NCBI GenBank assembly: GCA_910586755.1
Contig: CAJUJM010000029.1
Span: forward strand, 1-26,474
Reading direction: 5' to 3'
Origin: an uncultured Lachnospiraceae bacterium
GTDB taxonomy: Bacteria > Bacillota > Clostridia > Lachnospirales > Lachnospiraceae
Length of the DNA: 26,474 nt
Shown here: piece by piece, positions 6,540 through 13,530 of the stretch
Position numbering within the stretch: the first letter of the stretch is position 1
Layout: every line of letters begins with the position of its first letter
Notes under the pieces: model-generated
Seen by the model: only the letters and a program-made list of their open reading frames with translations
Told to the model about the DNA's origin: nothing
The model's database searches: none
Position numbers and translations under genes: made by a program

Positions 6540-6728
6540 CTATTTTAACCCCGCCTGTTTTAATATCTCTTGTTCTAATCCCTTTTTCAGGGCCTTGGAA
6601 TGATAAGGAACTATAGTCTGCCGGCCTGTGGATTGATTTTTTAGTTTTATATGAGAACCATTTTGGCTGACTTCTGTAAAACCATTTTGTTTGAGATGCT
6701 TGATCATCTCACGAGGGGTCATCGGCAT
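6540..6728 (-). CDS. hicA: HicA-type mRNA interferase toxin
   Basis: A 62-residue HicA toxin with the double-stranded-RNA-binding-like fold, which cleaves mRNA independently of the ribosome. The catalytic histidine is in NGSHIKLKN (H26). The C-terminal part (QTIVPYHSKALKKGLEQEIL) is typical of the family. The frame extends to an ATG at 6752, but that codon lies at or before the predicted transcription start. ATG 6728 has AAGGAG eight bases upstream and gives the usual HicA length and N-terminus (MTPREMIKHLKQNGF). The 35-base gap before hicB includes hicB's own strong ribosome site, which would favour antitoxin excess. Confidence 0.93.
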   Translation of the reverse strand: MPMTPREMIKHLKQNGFTEVSQNGSHIKLKNQSTGRQTIVPYHSKALKKGLEQEILKQAGLK

Positions 6729-6758
6729 CTTTTGTGCTCCTTTCCTTATCATAACATT

Positions 6759-6787
6759 ATTGTACTACGTAAAAGTACGTATGTCAA
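6759..6787 (-). promoter_or_regulatory. hicAB promoter
   Basis: On the minus strand, TTGACA (6787-6782) is a perfect -35, followed by 17 bases and TACAAT (6764-6759). The predicted start near 6752 leaves a short leader for hicA at 6728. Confidence 0.8.
6766..6781. promoter_or_regulatory. hicAB operator 1
   Basis: TACGTAAAAGTACGTA has two TACGTA half-sites separated by four bases. It fills the spacer of the hicAB promoter and is a likely HicB (ribbon-helix-helix) binding site. Confidence 0.65.
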
Positions 6788-6794
6788 TAAAAAG

Positions 6795-6810
6795 CACGTA
6801 TTTTTACGTG
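6795..6810. promoter_or_regulatory. hicAB operator 2
   Basis: CACGTATTTTTACGTG is an inverted repeat (CACGTA/TACGTG) just upstream of the -35. It resembles operator 1, and its centre lies 29 bp, nearly three helical turns, from operator 1's centre. Cooperative binding of HicB at both is plausible. Confidence 0.6.
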
Positions 6811-6836
6811 ACAATTGAGAACGTTCTTTTTATACC
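6808..6836 (+). promoter_or_regulatory. Possible promoter for the post-hicBA head/tail genes
   Basis: GTGACA (6808-6813), a 17-base spacer and TATACC (6831-6836) form a weak sigma-A-like promoter facing the capsid genes. It could restore transcription after the terminator at 6075-6104. The spacer contains the perfect 10-bp palindrome AGAACGTTCT (6818-6827), and the -35 touches hicAB operator 2. The match to consensus is only moderate. Confidence 0.3.
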
Positions 6837-6854
6837 ATACAAGGAGGTGAGAAG

Positions 6855-7100
6855 TTGAATAATTTAGAAGCAAAAATGAAAGAGGTAGCAGCGGCGCTGA
6901 CTGGAAAAGAAGCAGATGAAATCCCTGGCAATTTGGAGGACATCTGCTCTTTTATTGCAGAGAATTATCAGGCGTCAGATTCTGCCCCGGATTTTCCGTT
7001 TGAGCAGGTGAAAGCGCCAGAGATGGCAACGGCCGCGCCTACACAGGAAGACTTTAATGGTCTTATTGAGAAACTGAAAGCAGCCAAAATTTTTATGTAA
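6855..7100 (+). CDS. Head fibre-like small capsid-associated protein
   Basis: An 81-residue protein. The C-terminus (DFNGLIEKLKAAKIFM) matches the short terminal motif seen in phage head-fibre/decoration proteins, which typically end FNxLIxxLKAAG. The N-terminal part is helical and acidic, with a Pro/Ala-rich middle. It starts at TTG 6855, preceded by an excellent AAGGAGGTGAG. It lies immediately before the capsid gene, the usual place for such proteins in clostridial phages. If the hicBA cassette were absent, its ribosome site would overlap the protease stop. Confidence 0.55.
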   Translation: MNNLEAKMKEVAAALTGKEADEIPGNLEDICSFIAENYQASDSAPDFPFEQVKAPEMATAAPTQEDFNGLIEKLKAAKIFM

Positions 7101-7109
7101 AAGGAGCGA

Positions 7110-8612
7110 ATGAAAATGAATTTAAAAGAAATGTTTGCCAGACAGCGCCAGCTCATAGAGTTGGCTAAAAGTGAAAGCCGGGGATTGACGGACGCAGAAC
7201 AGGAAGAGTTTGACAATCTTCAGCGTCAGATTGATGAGCTGATAGACAGCAGAGAAAGAGGAAATCCGGAAGATGAAACAGGAGAAGCAGGTGAGCAGAG
7301 GGCGGCTTTAGAAGAACGTACAAGGATTAGCAGCATTAATTCTCTGTGCAGGCAATTTGGAGTAGATCCGGAGCCTTATGTTTCTGGGGGACATACGATT
7401 GATCAGGTAAGGAAAGAAGTTTTGGAACAACTTCAGAGAACAGGCTCCCCTATTTCCGCCAGAGTCACAGAGGATGCAGAGGATAAGCGGAGAAATGCGA
7501 TTGCAGACGGCATCTTATTAAGGAATAATATTTCCATTACAAATCCGGCGCCAGGTTCCAATGAATTTAGAGGGGCATCTCTGAGAACGATTGCGGCAAG
7601 CTGTTTGGTTCAGGAAGGTAATACAGAGGGACGTAACTTCTACATGATGGATCCTAACGAACTATTTGAGGAAACGTTACGTAGATCTTATTACAACCCC
7701 ACATCAGCTTTTCCGGCAATTATGGATCAGGTAATCAATAAAGCTTATGTAGAAGGGCATAAAACAGCCGCGGTAACCTTCGATCAGTTTACTACCAAAG
7801 GCACCTTGTCTGATTTCAAAAAGGCAGATAATTATTATGTGCAGGGCAGCTTCGGAGAATTTTTGGAGGTCCCGGAAAATGGGGAATTAAAGCATACGGT
7901 TCCGGTTGATGAAAAACTGCCTCAGAGACAGTTAAAGACCTACGGTCGTCAGTTCACCATGTCCCGGAAGGCTTTTATCAATGATGATATGGGAGTTGTT
8001 ACTACTCTTCCGAGAAATGCTGCCCGTGCTGCCAGAGTTACTATTAATAATCAAGTATATAAGGTCCTTACTGGAAATCCTAAAATCTACGACAATAAAA
8101 ATCTGTTTTCAACAGAGCATAAAAACCTGCTGGCTAAGGGAACCAGTGTTACCCGTGAGGCGGTGCAGACTATGATTTTAGCTTTAGGCGGTCACTTGAC
8201 GAAAGATAACCAGGCGATTTTAATCCGTCCGGGCTCTATTATAGTGCCATTGGGCTATAAATTTGCCATGTATACATTATTTAACTCTCAGACTGTCAGC
8301 GCGTCCGGGGATGTAAATCCCTTGTATCAGTACCGGGAACAAATTCGGGTGGTAGAAGATCCTACTTTAAATGCCCAGGTTGCAAATGGGGCAATTCCCT
8401 GGTTCATGGTAGGAGATACGGCAGATTCGGACTTCATCCAGGTGGACTACCTCAATGGCCAGGAAGTCCCTAACATCCGGCGTATGGAGGCTCCGGGACA
8501 GTTAGGATTTATCTGGGACGTATATCTGGACTGGGGAATTACGGTACTGGATTATCGGGGAATTGTTAAGAATCCGGGAGTTCAGCTGGAATCCCCAATC
8601 GCATTAGCATAA
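7110..8612 (+). CDS. Major capsid protein, Mu gpT-like with N-terminal delta/scaffold region
   Basis: A 500-residue shell protein. Residues 1-60 form a charged coiled-coil (RQRQLIELAKSESRGLTDAE onward) like the HK97 delta domain that acts as internal scaffold and is removed by the upstream protease. The region from about residue 125 to the end resembles the Mu major head subunit gpT, with a DNKNLFSTEHKNLL motif in the middle and a hydrophobic C-terminal strand region (YRGIVKNPGVQLE). AAGGAGCG lies a few bases before the ATG at 7110; ATG 7116 is an alternative. Gene order (protease, fibre, capsid, cement) supports the call. Confidence 0.88.
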   Translation: MKMNLKEMFARQRQLIELAKSESRGLTDAEQEEFDNLQRQIDELIDSRERGNPEDETGEAGEQRAALEERTRISSINSLCRQFGVDPEPYVSGGHTIDQVRKEVLEQLQRTGSPISARVTEDAEDKRRNAIADGILLRNNISITNPAPGSNEFRGASLRTIAASCLVQEGNTEGRNFYMMDPNELFEETLRRSYYNPTSAFPAIMDQVINKAYVEGHKTAAVTFDQFTTKGTLSDFKKADNYYVQGSFGEFLEVPENGELKHTVPVDEKLPQRQLKTYGRQFTMSRKAFINDDMGVVTTLPRNAARAARVTINNQVYKVLTGNPKIYDNKNLFSTEHKNLLAKGTSVTREAVQTMILALGGHLTKDNQAILIRPGSIIVPLGYKFAMYTLFNSQTVSASGDVNPLYQYREQIRVVEDPTLNAQVANGAIPWFMVGDTADSDFIQVDYLNGQEVPNIRRMEAPGQLGFIWDVYLDWGITVLDYRGIVKNPGVQLESPIALA

Positions 8613-8629
8613 GGAGGTGGAGAAAGGCT

Positions 8630-8959
8630 ATGATGAAAACAGCGGTATATATTCAAAAAGGTGAGGCGTTAAATTACGTAAATAATACACAGTCTAAAAT
8701 CCCGGCTAACACGGTGCTCCTTTTGGGGAACCGGTTAGGCATTGCCGGATGCGACATGGAGCCGGGGGAATTGGGAGCTCTTCATGTTGTAGGGGTATTT
8801 GAGATTCCCAAGAAAGCCGGAGAGACTTTAACTGTCGGCGACAATATCGCTTTTACAGAAGAAGACGGGATTGTAAAGGCTACAGAGACCGTAATGGGCT
8901 ATGTGGTGGAAGACGCAGCAGCCAGTGCTCTTACTGCAAAAGTAAAGTTGTTAGGGTGA
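8630..8959 (+). CDS. Capsid cement/decoration protein (DUF2190-like)
   Basis: A 109-residue beta-rich protein with YVNNTQSKIPANTVLLLGNRL near the start and a repeated Gly-containing strand pattern (GALHVVGVFEIPKKAGETL), typical of DUF2190-type capsid-stabilising proteins. These follow the capsid gene in many phages. AAGGAGGTGG lies ten bases before two tandem ATGs (8630, 8633). Confidence 0.75.
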   Translation: MMKTAVYIQKGEALNYVNNTQSKIPANTVLLLGNRLGIAGCDMEPGELGALHVVGVFEIPKKAGETLTVGDNIAFTEEDGIVKATETVMGYVVEDAAASALTAKVKLLG

Positions 8960-8963
8960 CAAT

Positions 8964-9293
8964 ATGTTGAGTTTTAAAGAAATTGTAAAGAAAGATATTA
9001 AAAGAGTGTTTTTAAACCCGGAAGAATTTGGGGAAAAACACATGGTTTCCGGGCGGGAAATGTGTATTATTATTGATGAGGAGGAACTTACAGAAAGAGA
9101 GAAGAAACAATTTGGAAGGGGCAGGGATGGTACTCACCAAAAATCCTTGCTCTTTTATGTTGCTGCAAAAGACTTTGGCCCGCAGCCGGAGCCGGATCAG
9201 GTGCTGGTATTAGACGGAAGAAGCTATATTGTAATAGAGGCGGGGAATGAATCCGGAATTTACAGTATTAGCCTGGAGGCGAGAAGGAAATGA
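8964..9293 (+). CDS. Head-tail adaptor/attachment protein (lambda FII-like)
   Basis: A 109-residue protein with a helical N-terminus (SFKEIVKKDIKRVFLNPEEFGE) and a beta-rich C-terminus (LVLDGRSYIVIEAGNESGIYSISLE). This layout is typical of small head-tail joining proteins such as lambda FII or HK97 gp10-type neck proteins. Position between cement protein and minor tail protein Z agrees. Overlaps the next gene by four bases (ATGA). Confidence 0.65.
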   Translation: MLSFKEIVKKDIKRVFLNPEEFGEKHMVSGREMCIIIDEEELTEREKKQFGRGRDGTHQKSLLFYVAAKDFGPQPEPDQVLVLDGRSYIVIEAGNESGIYSISLEARRK

Positions 9294-9874
9294 GAATAGT
9301 CACAATACAAACTCAGGTTCCTGATTCTGTATTTCTTAAGCTGGAGCAGGCCCCAAAAGAAATGCGTCGGGGACTTAAGGATGCGGTAAATGAGATGGCA
9401 AGGCAGACGGAGGAAGATATACGCATAGATGTATATCAAAGATATGCGTTGAAATCAGGCCGTTTTAAAAAAGGAAATGTAAAACTCCAAAAAGCAACGG
9501 TATCTAAGCCCACTGCAAAAATAAAGATAAAAGGCAATCCAATATCGTTAAAAACCGGTTATCGTACAAGAAAAAATGGAATTCGAAAAGCTGGGCAGGC
9601 CCAAGTAGAGAGGGCGGGAGGCTTTGAGGAGTTAAAGAAAAGCAATGGTTTAAAAGCATTTATAACTACTGCTACACAAGAAGATTCCGATGGTAATGAG
9701 CATAGCTATACAAATTTATTTCAAAGAAAAGGAAAAGAACGATATCCAATTAAAGCATTTCATGGCCCGGGGCAAGCAAAACTTGCGGAGATGGTTTTTC
9801 GTGATATGAAAGAGGATAAAGAAGATGAGCTGAGAAGGCGTATCTTCCATTTAGCAGAAAGGATTATGCAATGA
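9290..9874 (+). CDS. Minor tail protein Z-like
   Basis: A 194-residue basic protein with the pattern VNEMARQTEEDIRIDVYQRY, then a long Lys-rich stretch with KTGYRTRKNGIRKAGQAQV, and a C-terminal helix. It resembles prophage minor tail protein Z and HK97 gp10-type neck/tail-completion proteins, which help join head and tail. It overlaps both neighbours by four bases, so it is translationally coupled. Confidence 0.65.
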   Translation: MRIVTIQTQVPDSVFLKLEQAPKEMRRGLKDAVNEMARQTEEDIRIDVYQRYALKSGRFKKGNVKLQKATVSKPTAKIKIKGNPISLKTGYRTRKNGIRKAGQAQVERAGGFEELKKSNGLKAFITTATQEDSDGNEHSYTNLFQRKGKERYPIKAFHGPGQAKLAEMVFRDMKEDKEDELRRRIFHLAERIMQ

Positions 9875-10353
9875 CAATCAACGACTTTATAACCCGCCTG
9901 GTAGCAGAGATCGAGATAATCTTAAAAGATGTTTCTTTTGTTGATTACCAGGGAAAGCAGGCGTCAATCAAAGGATATCCTTATGAGCTGCCATTTCATC
10001 CGGTCTCTGTTGGATGGGATCCAGAAAGGGAAGAACCGGATTGGGAGCTGGCAGTATTTCCATATTTTTTGGTTCAGATTGATGAAATTGAATATGAAGA
10101 GGAAAGCGCTGTGGCTAAAGTATGGATTCTTCTTGCTGCCAGAGATGAAAACATGGAAATGACAGGCTGGAAAAATGTAACGGTTGCAGTGGAGCGGCTG
10201 GTGAACCGTTTCCGGAGCAATCCGGTGCTCCATGATTATTACTATTGTGAGAGGAAAATGAAAGTAGCATATCCGGAAGCAAGCAGCTGGCCACAGTTTT
10301 TTACAGGCATTGAGATGCAGTGGAATCTTCCGGATGTAAAAGCAGAGCTTTGA
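9871..10353 (+). CDS. Probable tail terminator/tail-completion protein
   Basis: A 160-residue protein with an N-terminal helix (INDFITRLVAEIEIIL) and alternating beta strands with conserved aromatics (WELAVFPYFLVQIDEIEYEE). In size, fold pattern and position before the sheath it fits a gpU-like tail terminator that caps the tube. No strong motif is recognised, so the name rests partly on context. Confidence 0.5.
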   Translation: MTINDFITRLVAEIEIILKDVSFVDYQGKQASIKGYPYELPFHPVSVGWDPEREEPDWELAVFPYFLVQIDEIEYEEESAVAKVWILLAARDENMEMTGWKNVTVAVERLVNRFRSNPVLHDYYYCERKMKVAYPEASSWPQFFTGIEMQWNLPDVKAEL

Positions 10354-10371
10354 AGAAAGAGAGGAAAAAAT

Positions 10372-10704
10372 ATGTATACAAAACAGAACTGGAAAACAGG
10401 AGACATTATTACGGCGGACAGGATGAACCATATAGAAGAAGGGCTTGCCAGTCATCAGGAGGGCCCTGCCGGTCCTCAGGGAGAGCAGGGGATTCGAGGA
10501 GAACAGGGGCCCCAGGGAGAGCAAGGCCCCCAGGGAGAACAGGGGACTCCAGGAGAACCTGGCGCTGACGGCGTAGGAATTCAATCAATTGCCCTTACTG
10601 TATCGGCAGAAGGAAAAGTGACTGGCGGTACTTGGACTGATACGGATGGGGTTCCCCATGATATTACCATGACAGAAGGAGGAGAAAACCTTGCAGGAGA
10701 ATAA
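10372..10704 (+). CDS. Collagen-like repeat virion protein
   Basis: A 110-residue protein in three parts. Residues 1-26 carry WKTGDIITADRMNHIEEGLA, a motif found at the base of phage fibres that may promote trimerisation or attachment. Residues 31-69 are 13 Gly-X-Y triplets, mostly GPQ-GEQ hexapeptides, which should form a collagen triple helix. Residues 67-110 are a small beta-type region (GVGIQSIALTVSAEGKVTGG) common after such repeats. The hexapeptides are encoded by near-identical 18-base repeats (10481-10550), a likely length-variation site. It is inserted between the tail-completion gene and the sheath operon, with GAGAGG before the ATG. It is probably a decoration fibre on the head, neck or tail. 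Confidence 0.75.
   Translation: MYTKQNWKTGDIITADRMNHIEEGLASHQEGPAGPQGEQGIRGEQGPQGEQGPQGEQGTPGEPGADGVGIQSIALTVSAEGKVTGGTWTDTDGVPHDITMTEGGENLAGE
10482..10566 (+). repeat. Short tandem repeats encoding collagen triplets
   Basis: Imperfect 18-base units of the type GGCCCCCAGGGAGAACAG encode GPQGEQ or variants. The near identity at DNA level suggests recent expansion or contraction by slippage. Confidence 0.7.
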
Positions 10705-10957
10705 GAGGGAGGAGACGGCCCGGGTGTACCTGGGGCCGTCTTATTATGGAATAGTCCAGAAAGGGACTGTGTTTAGGGGGCAGCTTCCGCCAAAATTAGA
10801 AGCATTGATAAAAGGAATTCCTTTTTTAGAAGGCTTGCTTGTCCCCGTAGAGAATCTGGCAGAAAGCAGAAAGGCATTAAGGAGAGAAGGCAGTGAACTT
10901 AATGCTTTGTATAAGCGTGCAGAAGAAAAGAAGCAGGAGGTAGGGGATCATGTATAA
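10691..10957 (+). CDS. Small hypothetical protein before tail sheath
   Basis: An 88-residue protein that I do not recognise by family. Residues 10-55 look compact and beta/loop rich (VYLGPSYYGIVQKGTVFRG, then LPPKLEALIKGIPFLEGLLV), and residues 56-88 are a charged helix. It starts at TTG 10691, overlapping the end of the collagen-like gene, with AAGGAGG about eight bases upstream. Its end overlaps the sheath start by eight bases. Small proteins of this kind commonly precede the sheath gene in Firmicute myophages, so a tail-assembly role is likely. Confidence 0.55.
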   Translation: MQENKREETARVYLGPSYYGIVQKGTVFRGQLPPKLEALIKGIPFLEGLLVPVENLAESRKALRREGSELNALYKRAEEKKQEVGDHV

Positions 10958-12464
10958 TCACAGGATTGCGGTGGAAGAAAAAAGCACATCCTATCAGCGC
11001 CCGCTGGCTACCAAATATGGTGTTCAGGTTGTAGTTGGGACAGCTCCAATTAATTTAGCCCAGAATCCGGAAGCGGTGGTAAACCGGCCGGTTATGGTTG
11101 GCAGTTATGAAGAGGCCGTTAAAGCTCTGGGGTATTCGGAAGACTGGCAGTCGTATACACTGTGTCAAAGCATGTACGCTTCCTTTAAACAATTTCGGGT
11201 TTATCCCATAATTTTTATTAATGTACTGGATCCGAAGAAACACATTAAGGAAGTGGAGGAAAAAACTCACCCGGTATTCAACCATACTGTAAAGCTGGAG
11301 GAAATAGGAATTCTGCCGGGCAGCATTAGACTAAATGACGGGACAGCCAACATAGTAGGAAAGGCAGCCGTTGGCTCCGCGCAGATAGGGAGTCCAGGAG
11401 AAATACCGGAATTAAAGCCTGATGAGGATTACATTGCAACCTTTGATGAAGAGGGAAAGGTACAGATTACTTTTTTAAGCACAGGAAAGGGCTATGATTT
11501 AAAAAGCGTGGCAATAACATGCAGCTGCCTGGCGCCTGAGTTAGTTACAGAGGAAGACATAATCGGCTATAGGGATATTGAAGCAGGAAAGGATACGGGG
11601 ATTGAATTAATCCGCAAAATATATACCATGTTTCATTGCCCGCCCGGCCTGATTCTTGCACCTTCCTGGAGCAAAAATTCCAACGTGGCTGCTGCGATTC
11701 AGGAGAAATGCAGAGACGAAAACGGCGGCCTGCGCTGCGAATGTGTGATTGATTTGGATACCAGCAAAGTAAAACGGTATACAGAGTGTGGAATTGAAAA
11801 AGAGAAAGCAGGGCTGACCGATCCTCATACTATCGCAGTATGGCCGGAGCTGCTTGTGAATGGGAAAAACATTGCTTTTTCGGCGGTATATGGAGCCATG
11901 GCCAGTTATTATACGGCAACCAATGGAGATGTCCCATATCTTTACCCATCCAACAAAGAGCTGCAGGCGGATGGGGCTGTATTAGAAGATGGTACAGAAG
12001 TAATTCTCGACCAGACCCAGGCTGCTTATGTAAATGGGGACGGTGTGGTTACTGCATTAAATGACAGCGGCTGGAAGAGCTTCGGAAACAATACCGGATG
12101 CTATCCGAAGATTCAAGACCCCAAGGATAGATGGATCGGATGCAGAAGAATGTTCTCTTTTGTGGCCAACTATTTCATGATCGAATTTAGCAGTATGCTG
12201 GATCAGGGAATGAACCGGATTAACATTGACGACATGGTAAACCGGTTCAACACCTGGGGAAACAGCTTGGTAAGCCAGGGCAGATGCGCCGGGATAAAAA
12301 TGGAGTACATAAAAGAAGATAATTTGGATGAAGATTTATTAAATGGCCATGTGAAAGTCCGGATTATGGTAGCGCCTTTCACTCCTATGGAGTACATTGC
12401 CGCTACAGAAGAATTTGATATGGAGACTCTCAGGAAAGCCATTGTAGGGGAGGTTGAAGCATGA
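10950..12464 (+). CDS. Contractile tail sheath protein
   Basis: A 504-residue sheath subunit that polymerises around the tail tube and contracts on infection. The N-terminus (YGVQVVVGTAPINLA) and the C-terminal block (DPKDRWIGCRRMFSFVANYF, then a long helix and VKVRIMVAPFTPMEYIAATEEF) are characteristic of Mu gpL/P2 FI-type sheath proteins (Phage_sheath family). GGAGG lies upstream of ATG 10950. Its presence makes this a myophage-type prophage. Its stop overlaps the tube gene by four bases. Confidence 0.93.
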   Translation: MYNHRIAVEEKSTSYQRPLATKYGVQVVVGTAPINLAQNPEAVVNRPVMVGSYEEAVKALGYSEDWQSYTLCQSMYASFKQFRVYPIIFINVLDPKKHIKEVEEKTHPVFNHTVKLEEIGILPGSIRLNDGTANIVGKAAVGSAQIGSPGEIPELKPDEDYIATFDEEGKVQITFLSTGKGYDLKSVAITCSCLAPELVTEEDIIGYRDIEAGKDTGIELIRKIYTMFHCPPGLILAPSWSKNSNVAAAIQEKCRDENGGLRCECVIDLDTSKVKRYTECGIEKEKAGLTDPHTIAVWPELLVNGKNIAFSAVYGAMASYYTATNGDVPYLYPSNKELQADGAVLEDGTEVILDQTQAAYVNGDGVVTALNDSGWKSFGNNTGCYPKIQDPKDRWIGCRRMFSFVANYFMIEFSSMLDQGMNRINIDDMVNRFNTWGNSLVSQGRCAGIKMEYIKEDNLDEDLLNGHVKVRIMVAPFTPMEYIAATEEFDMETLRKAIVGEVEA

Positions 12465-12979
12465 TAAAAGTGCCGCAGGTAGTGAATCGATACAACGTGT
12501 ACCGGGGAGGAAATAAATTAATTGGACTCAGCGGTGAAATAACGCTTCCTACGATTACATATCTGGTTGACAGTCAGGAAGGAGCCGGGACAGGGGGAAA
12601 CCTGGATGTTCCAGTAGTTGGACTCACAGACAATATGGAGGTGCAGATTAATTTTCTCACGGTAAATCGGGATCTCTTTTCCATGGCGGATCCTACAGGG
12701 GGAGAACTTTTGACCATTCGCGGGGGGCTTCAGGGAATCGATCCGGCAACCCAGAAGATCGTATATACTTCTGTTGCCATTACTATGGGAGGAACCGTCA
12801 GCGAGATTAACCCAGGTACCATGAAAGCAGGCGGGAAGATGGATGCCAGCATTAAGATGAATTTAACCCGTTACAAGGTTGTGCTGGATGATGTGGTGGC
12901 TTTGGAAATTGACAAGATGAACAGCATTTATACGTTAAATGGAAAAGATATCTTAAAGGAAGTGCGGGACATGTGCTAA
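12461..12979 (+). CDS. Tail tube protein (P2 FII-like)
   Basis: A 172-residue tube protein. It forms the inner hollow tail polymerised along the tape measure. It begins VPQVVNRYNVYRGGNKLIGL and continues with the ITLPTI strand, typical of the P2 FII/Mu tube family. Its coding start overlaps the sheath stop (ATGA). Length and the order sheath-tube-chaperone-tape measure are standard. Confidence 0.92.
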   Translation: MIKVPQVVNRYNVYRGGNKLIGLSGEITLPTITYLVDSQEGAGTGGNLDVPVVGLTDNMEVQINFLTVNRDLFSMADPTGGELLTIRGGLQGIDPATQKIVYTSVAITMGGTVSEINPGTMKAGGKMDASIKMNLTRYKVVLDDVVALEIDKMNSIYTLNGKDILKEVRDMC

Positions 12980-13000
12980 TGTGAAGGAGGAGCAAAATTT

Positions 13001-13333
13001 ATGGAAAACAAGAAAGTAGTTAAGCCGAAAGAGAAAGAAGATTATCTCTTATATAAACTGGAATCCCCTATTGAGTTTGAGGGAAGCGCCATTACAGAGC
13101 TTGACCTTAGAAGCCTGCGGGAGATGGATTTTGACAAGCTGTGCAACCTGCTTGATACTTATACCGCCATGGGCGGTACTGAGAGTGTCTATGCAGATAT
13201 GCCTATGCGGTTTGCAAAGGTGGTTGCTGCTGAAGTGGGAGGACTGCCTGTGGAGGCAATCGGGAAATTGGGAATTCGAGATGCCGTGCGGGTTCGGATG
13301 AGAATTTACCGTTTTTTCTATCTGTCCGAATAA
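13001..13333 (+). CDS. Tail assembly chaperone, unshifted product
   Basis: A 110-residue protein equivalent to P2 gpE/Mu gp41 (Phage_TAC type). It coats the tape measure protein and recruits tube subunits during tail assembly. The pattern LESPIEFEGSAITELDLRSLREMDF is the typical N-terminal core. AAGGAGGAG precedes the ATG. The last codons contain a T TTT TTC slippery heptamer in the correct phase at 13312-13318, and the gene is followed by an otherwise unexplained open frame that leads into the tape-measure start. Confidence 0.88.
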   Translation: MENKKVVKPKEKEDYLLYKLESPIEFEGSAITELDLRSLREMDFDKLCNLLDTYTAMGGTESVYADMPMRFAKVVAAEVGGLPVEAIGKLGIRDAVRVRMRIYRFFYLSE

Positions 13334-13530
13334 ACGGCCTCCATGATATAAAGCAGATAAGGAAGAATTGTATCTGTGCTGCAAAGTACAGTCATACAGG
13401 TCTTCCTTATTTTTATTCTTTGAAATTAACCAGGCTGTGGCAGGAGATCGCGGAGATTGCAGAAACCATCAGCGAGGAAAATAAGGCAAGGCAGGAGGCG
13501 TTAAGGCGTGGCAAAAAAAGGCGCATATGA
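13001..13530 (+). CDS. Tail assembly chaperone, -1 frameshift fusion (E+E'/G-T type)
   Basis: A -1 slip on T TTT TTC (13312-13318; zero-frame codons CGT TTT TTC) continues from the CTA codon at 13318 in a frame open to TGA 13528-13530. This adds 70 residues to the first 106, giving about 176. The extension ends in a charged helix (RLWQEIAEIAETISEENKAR), similar in character to the T or E' part of frameshifted chaperones, and overlaps the GTG start of the tape-measure gene. The position between tail tube and tape measure is where long-tailed phages carry this programmed frameshift. It accounts for the 174-base gap at 13334-13507. I saw no certain downstream pseudoknot. Confidence 0.8.

Noticed and set aside
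6818..6827. AGAACGTTCT as an SOS (LexA/DinR) box
   Set aside because: Gram-positive LexA boxes need GAAC-N4-GTTC; here the half-sites abut with no spacer.
9964..10584. 206-aa minus-strand ORF opposite the tail-completion and collagen-like genes
   Set aside because: It is antisense to well supported genes, has low-complexity composition mirroring the repeats, and has no ribosome site or family likeness.
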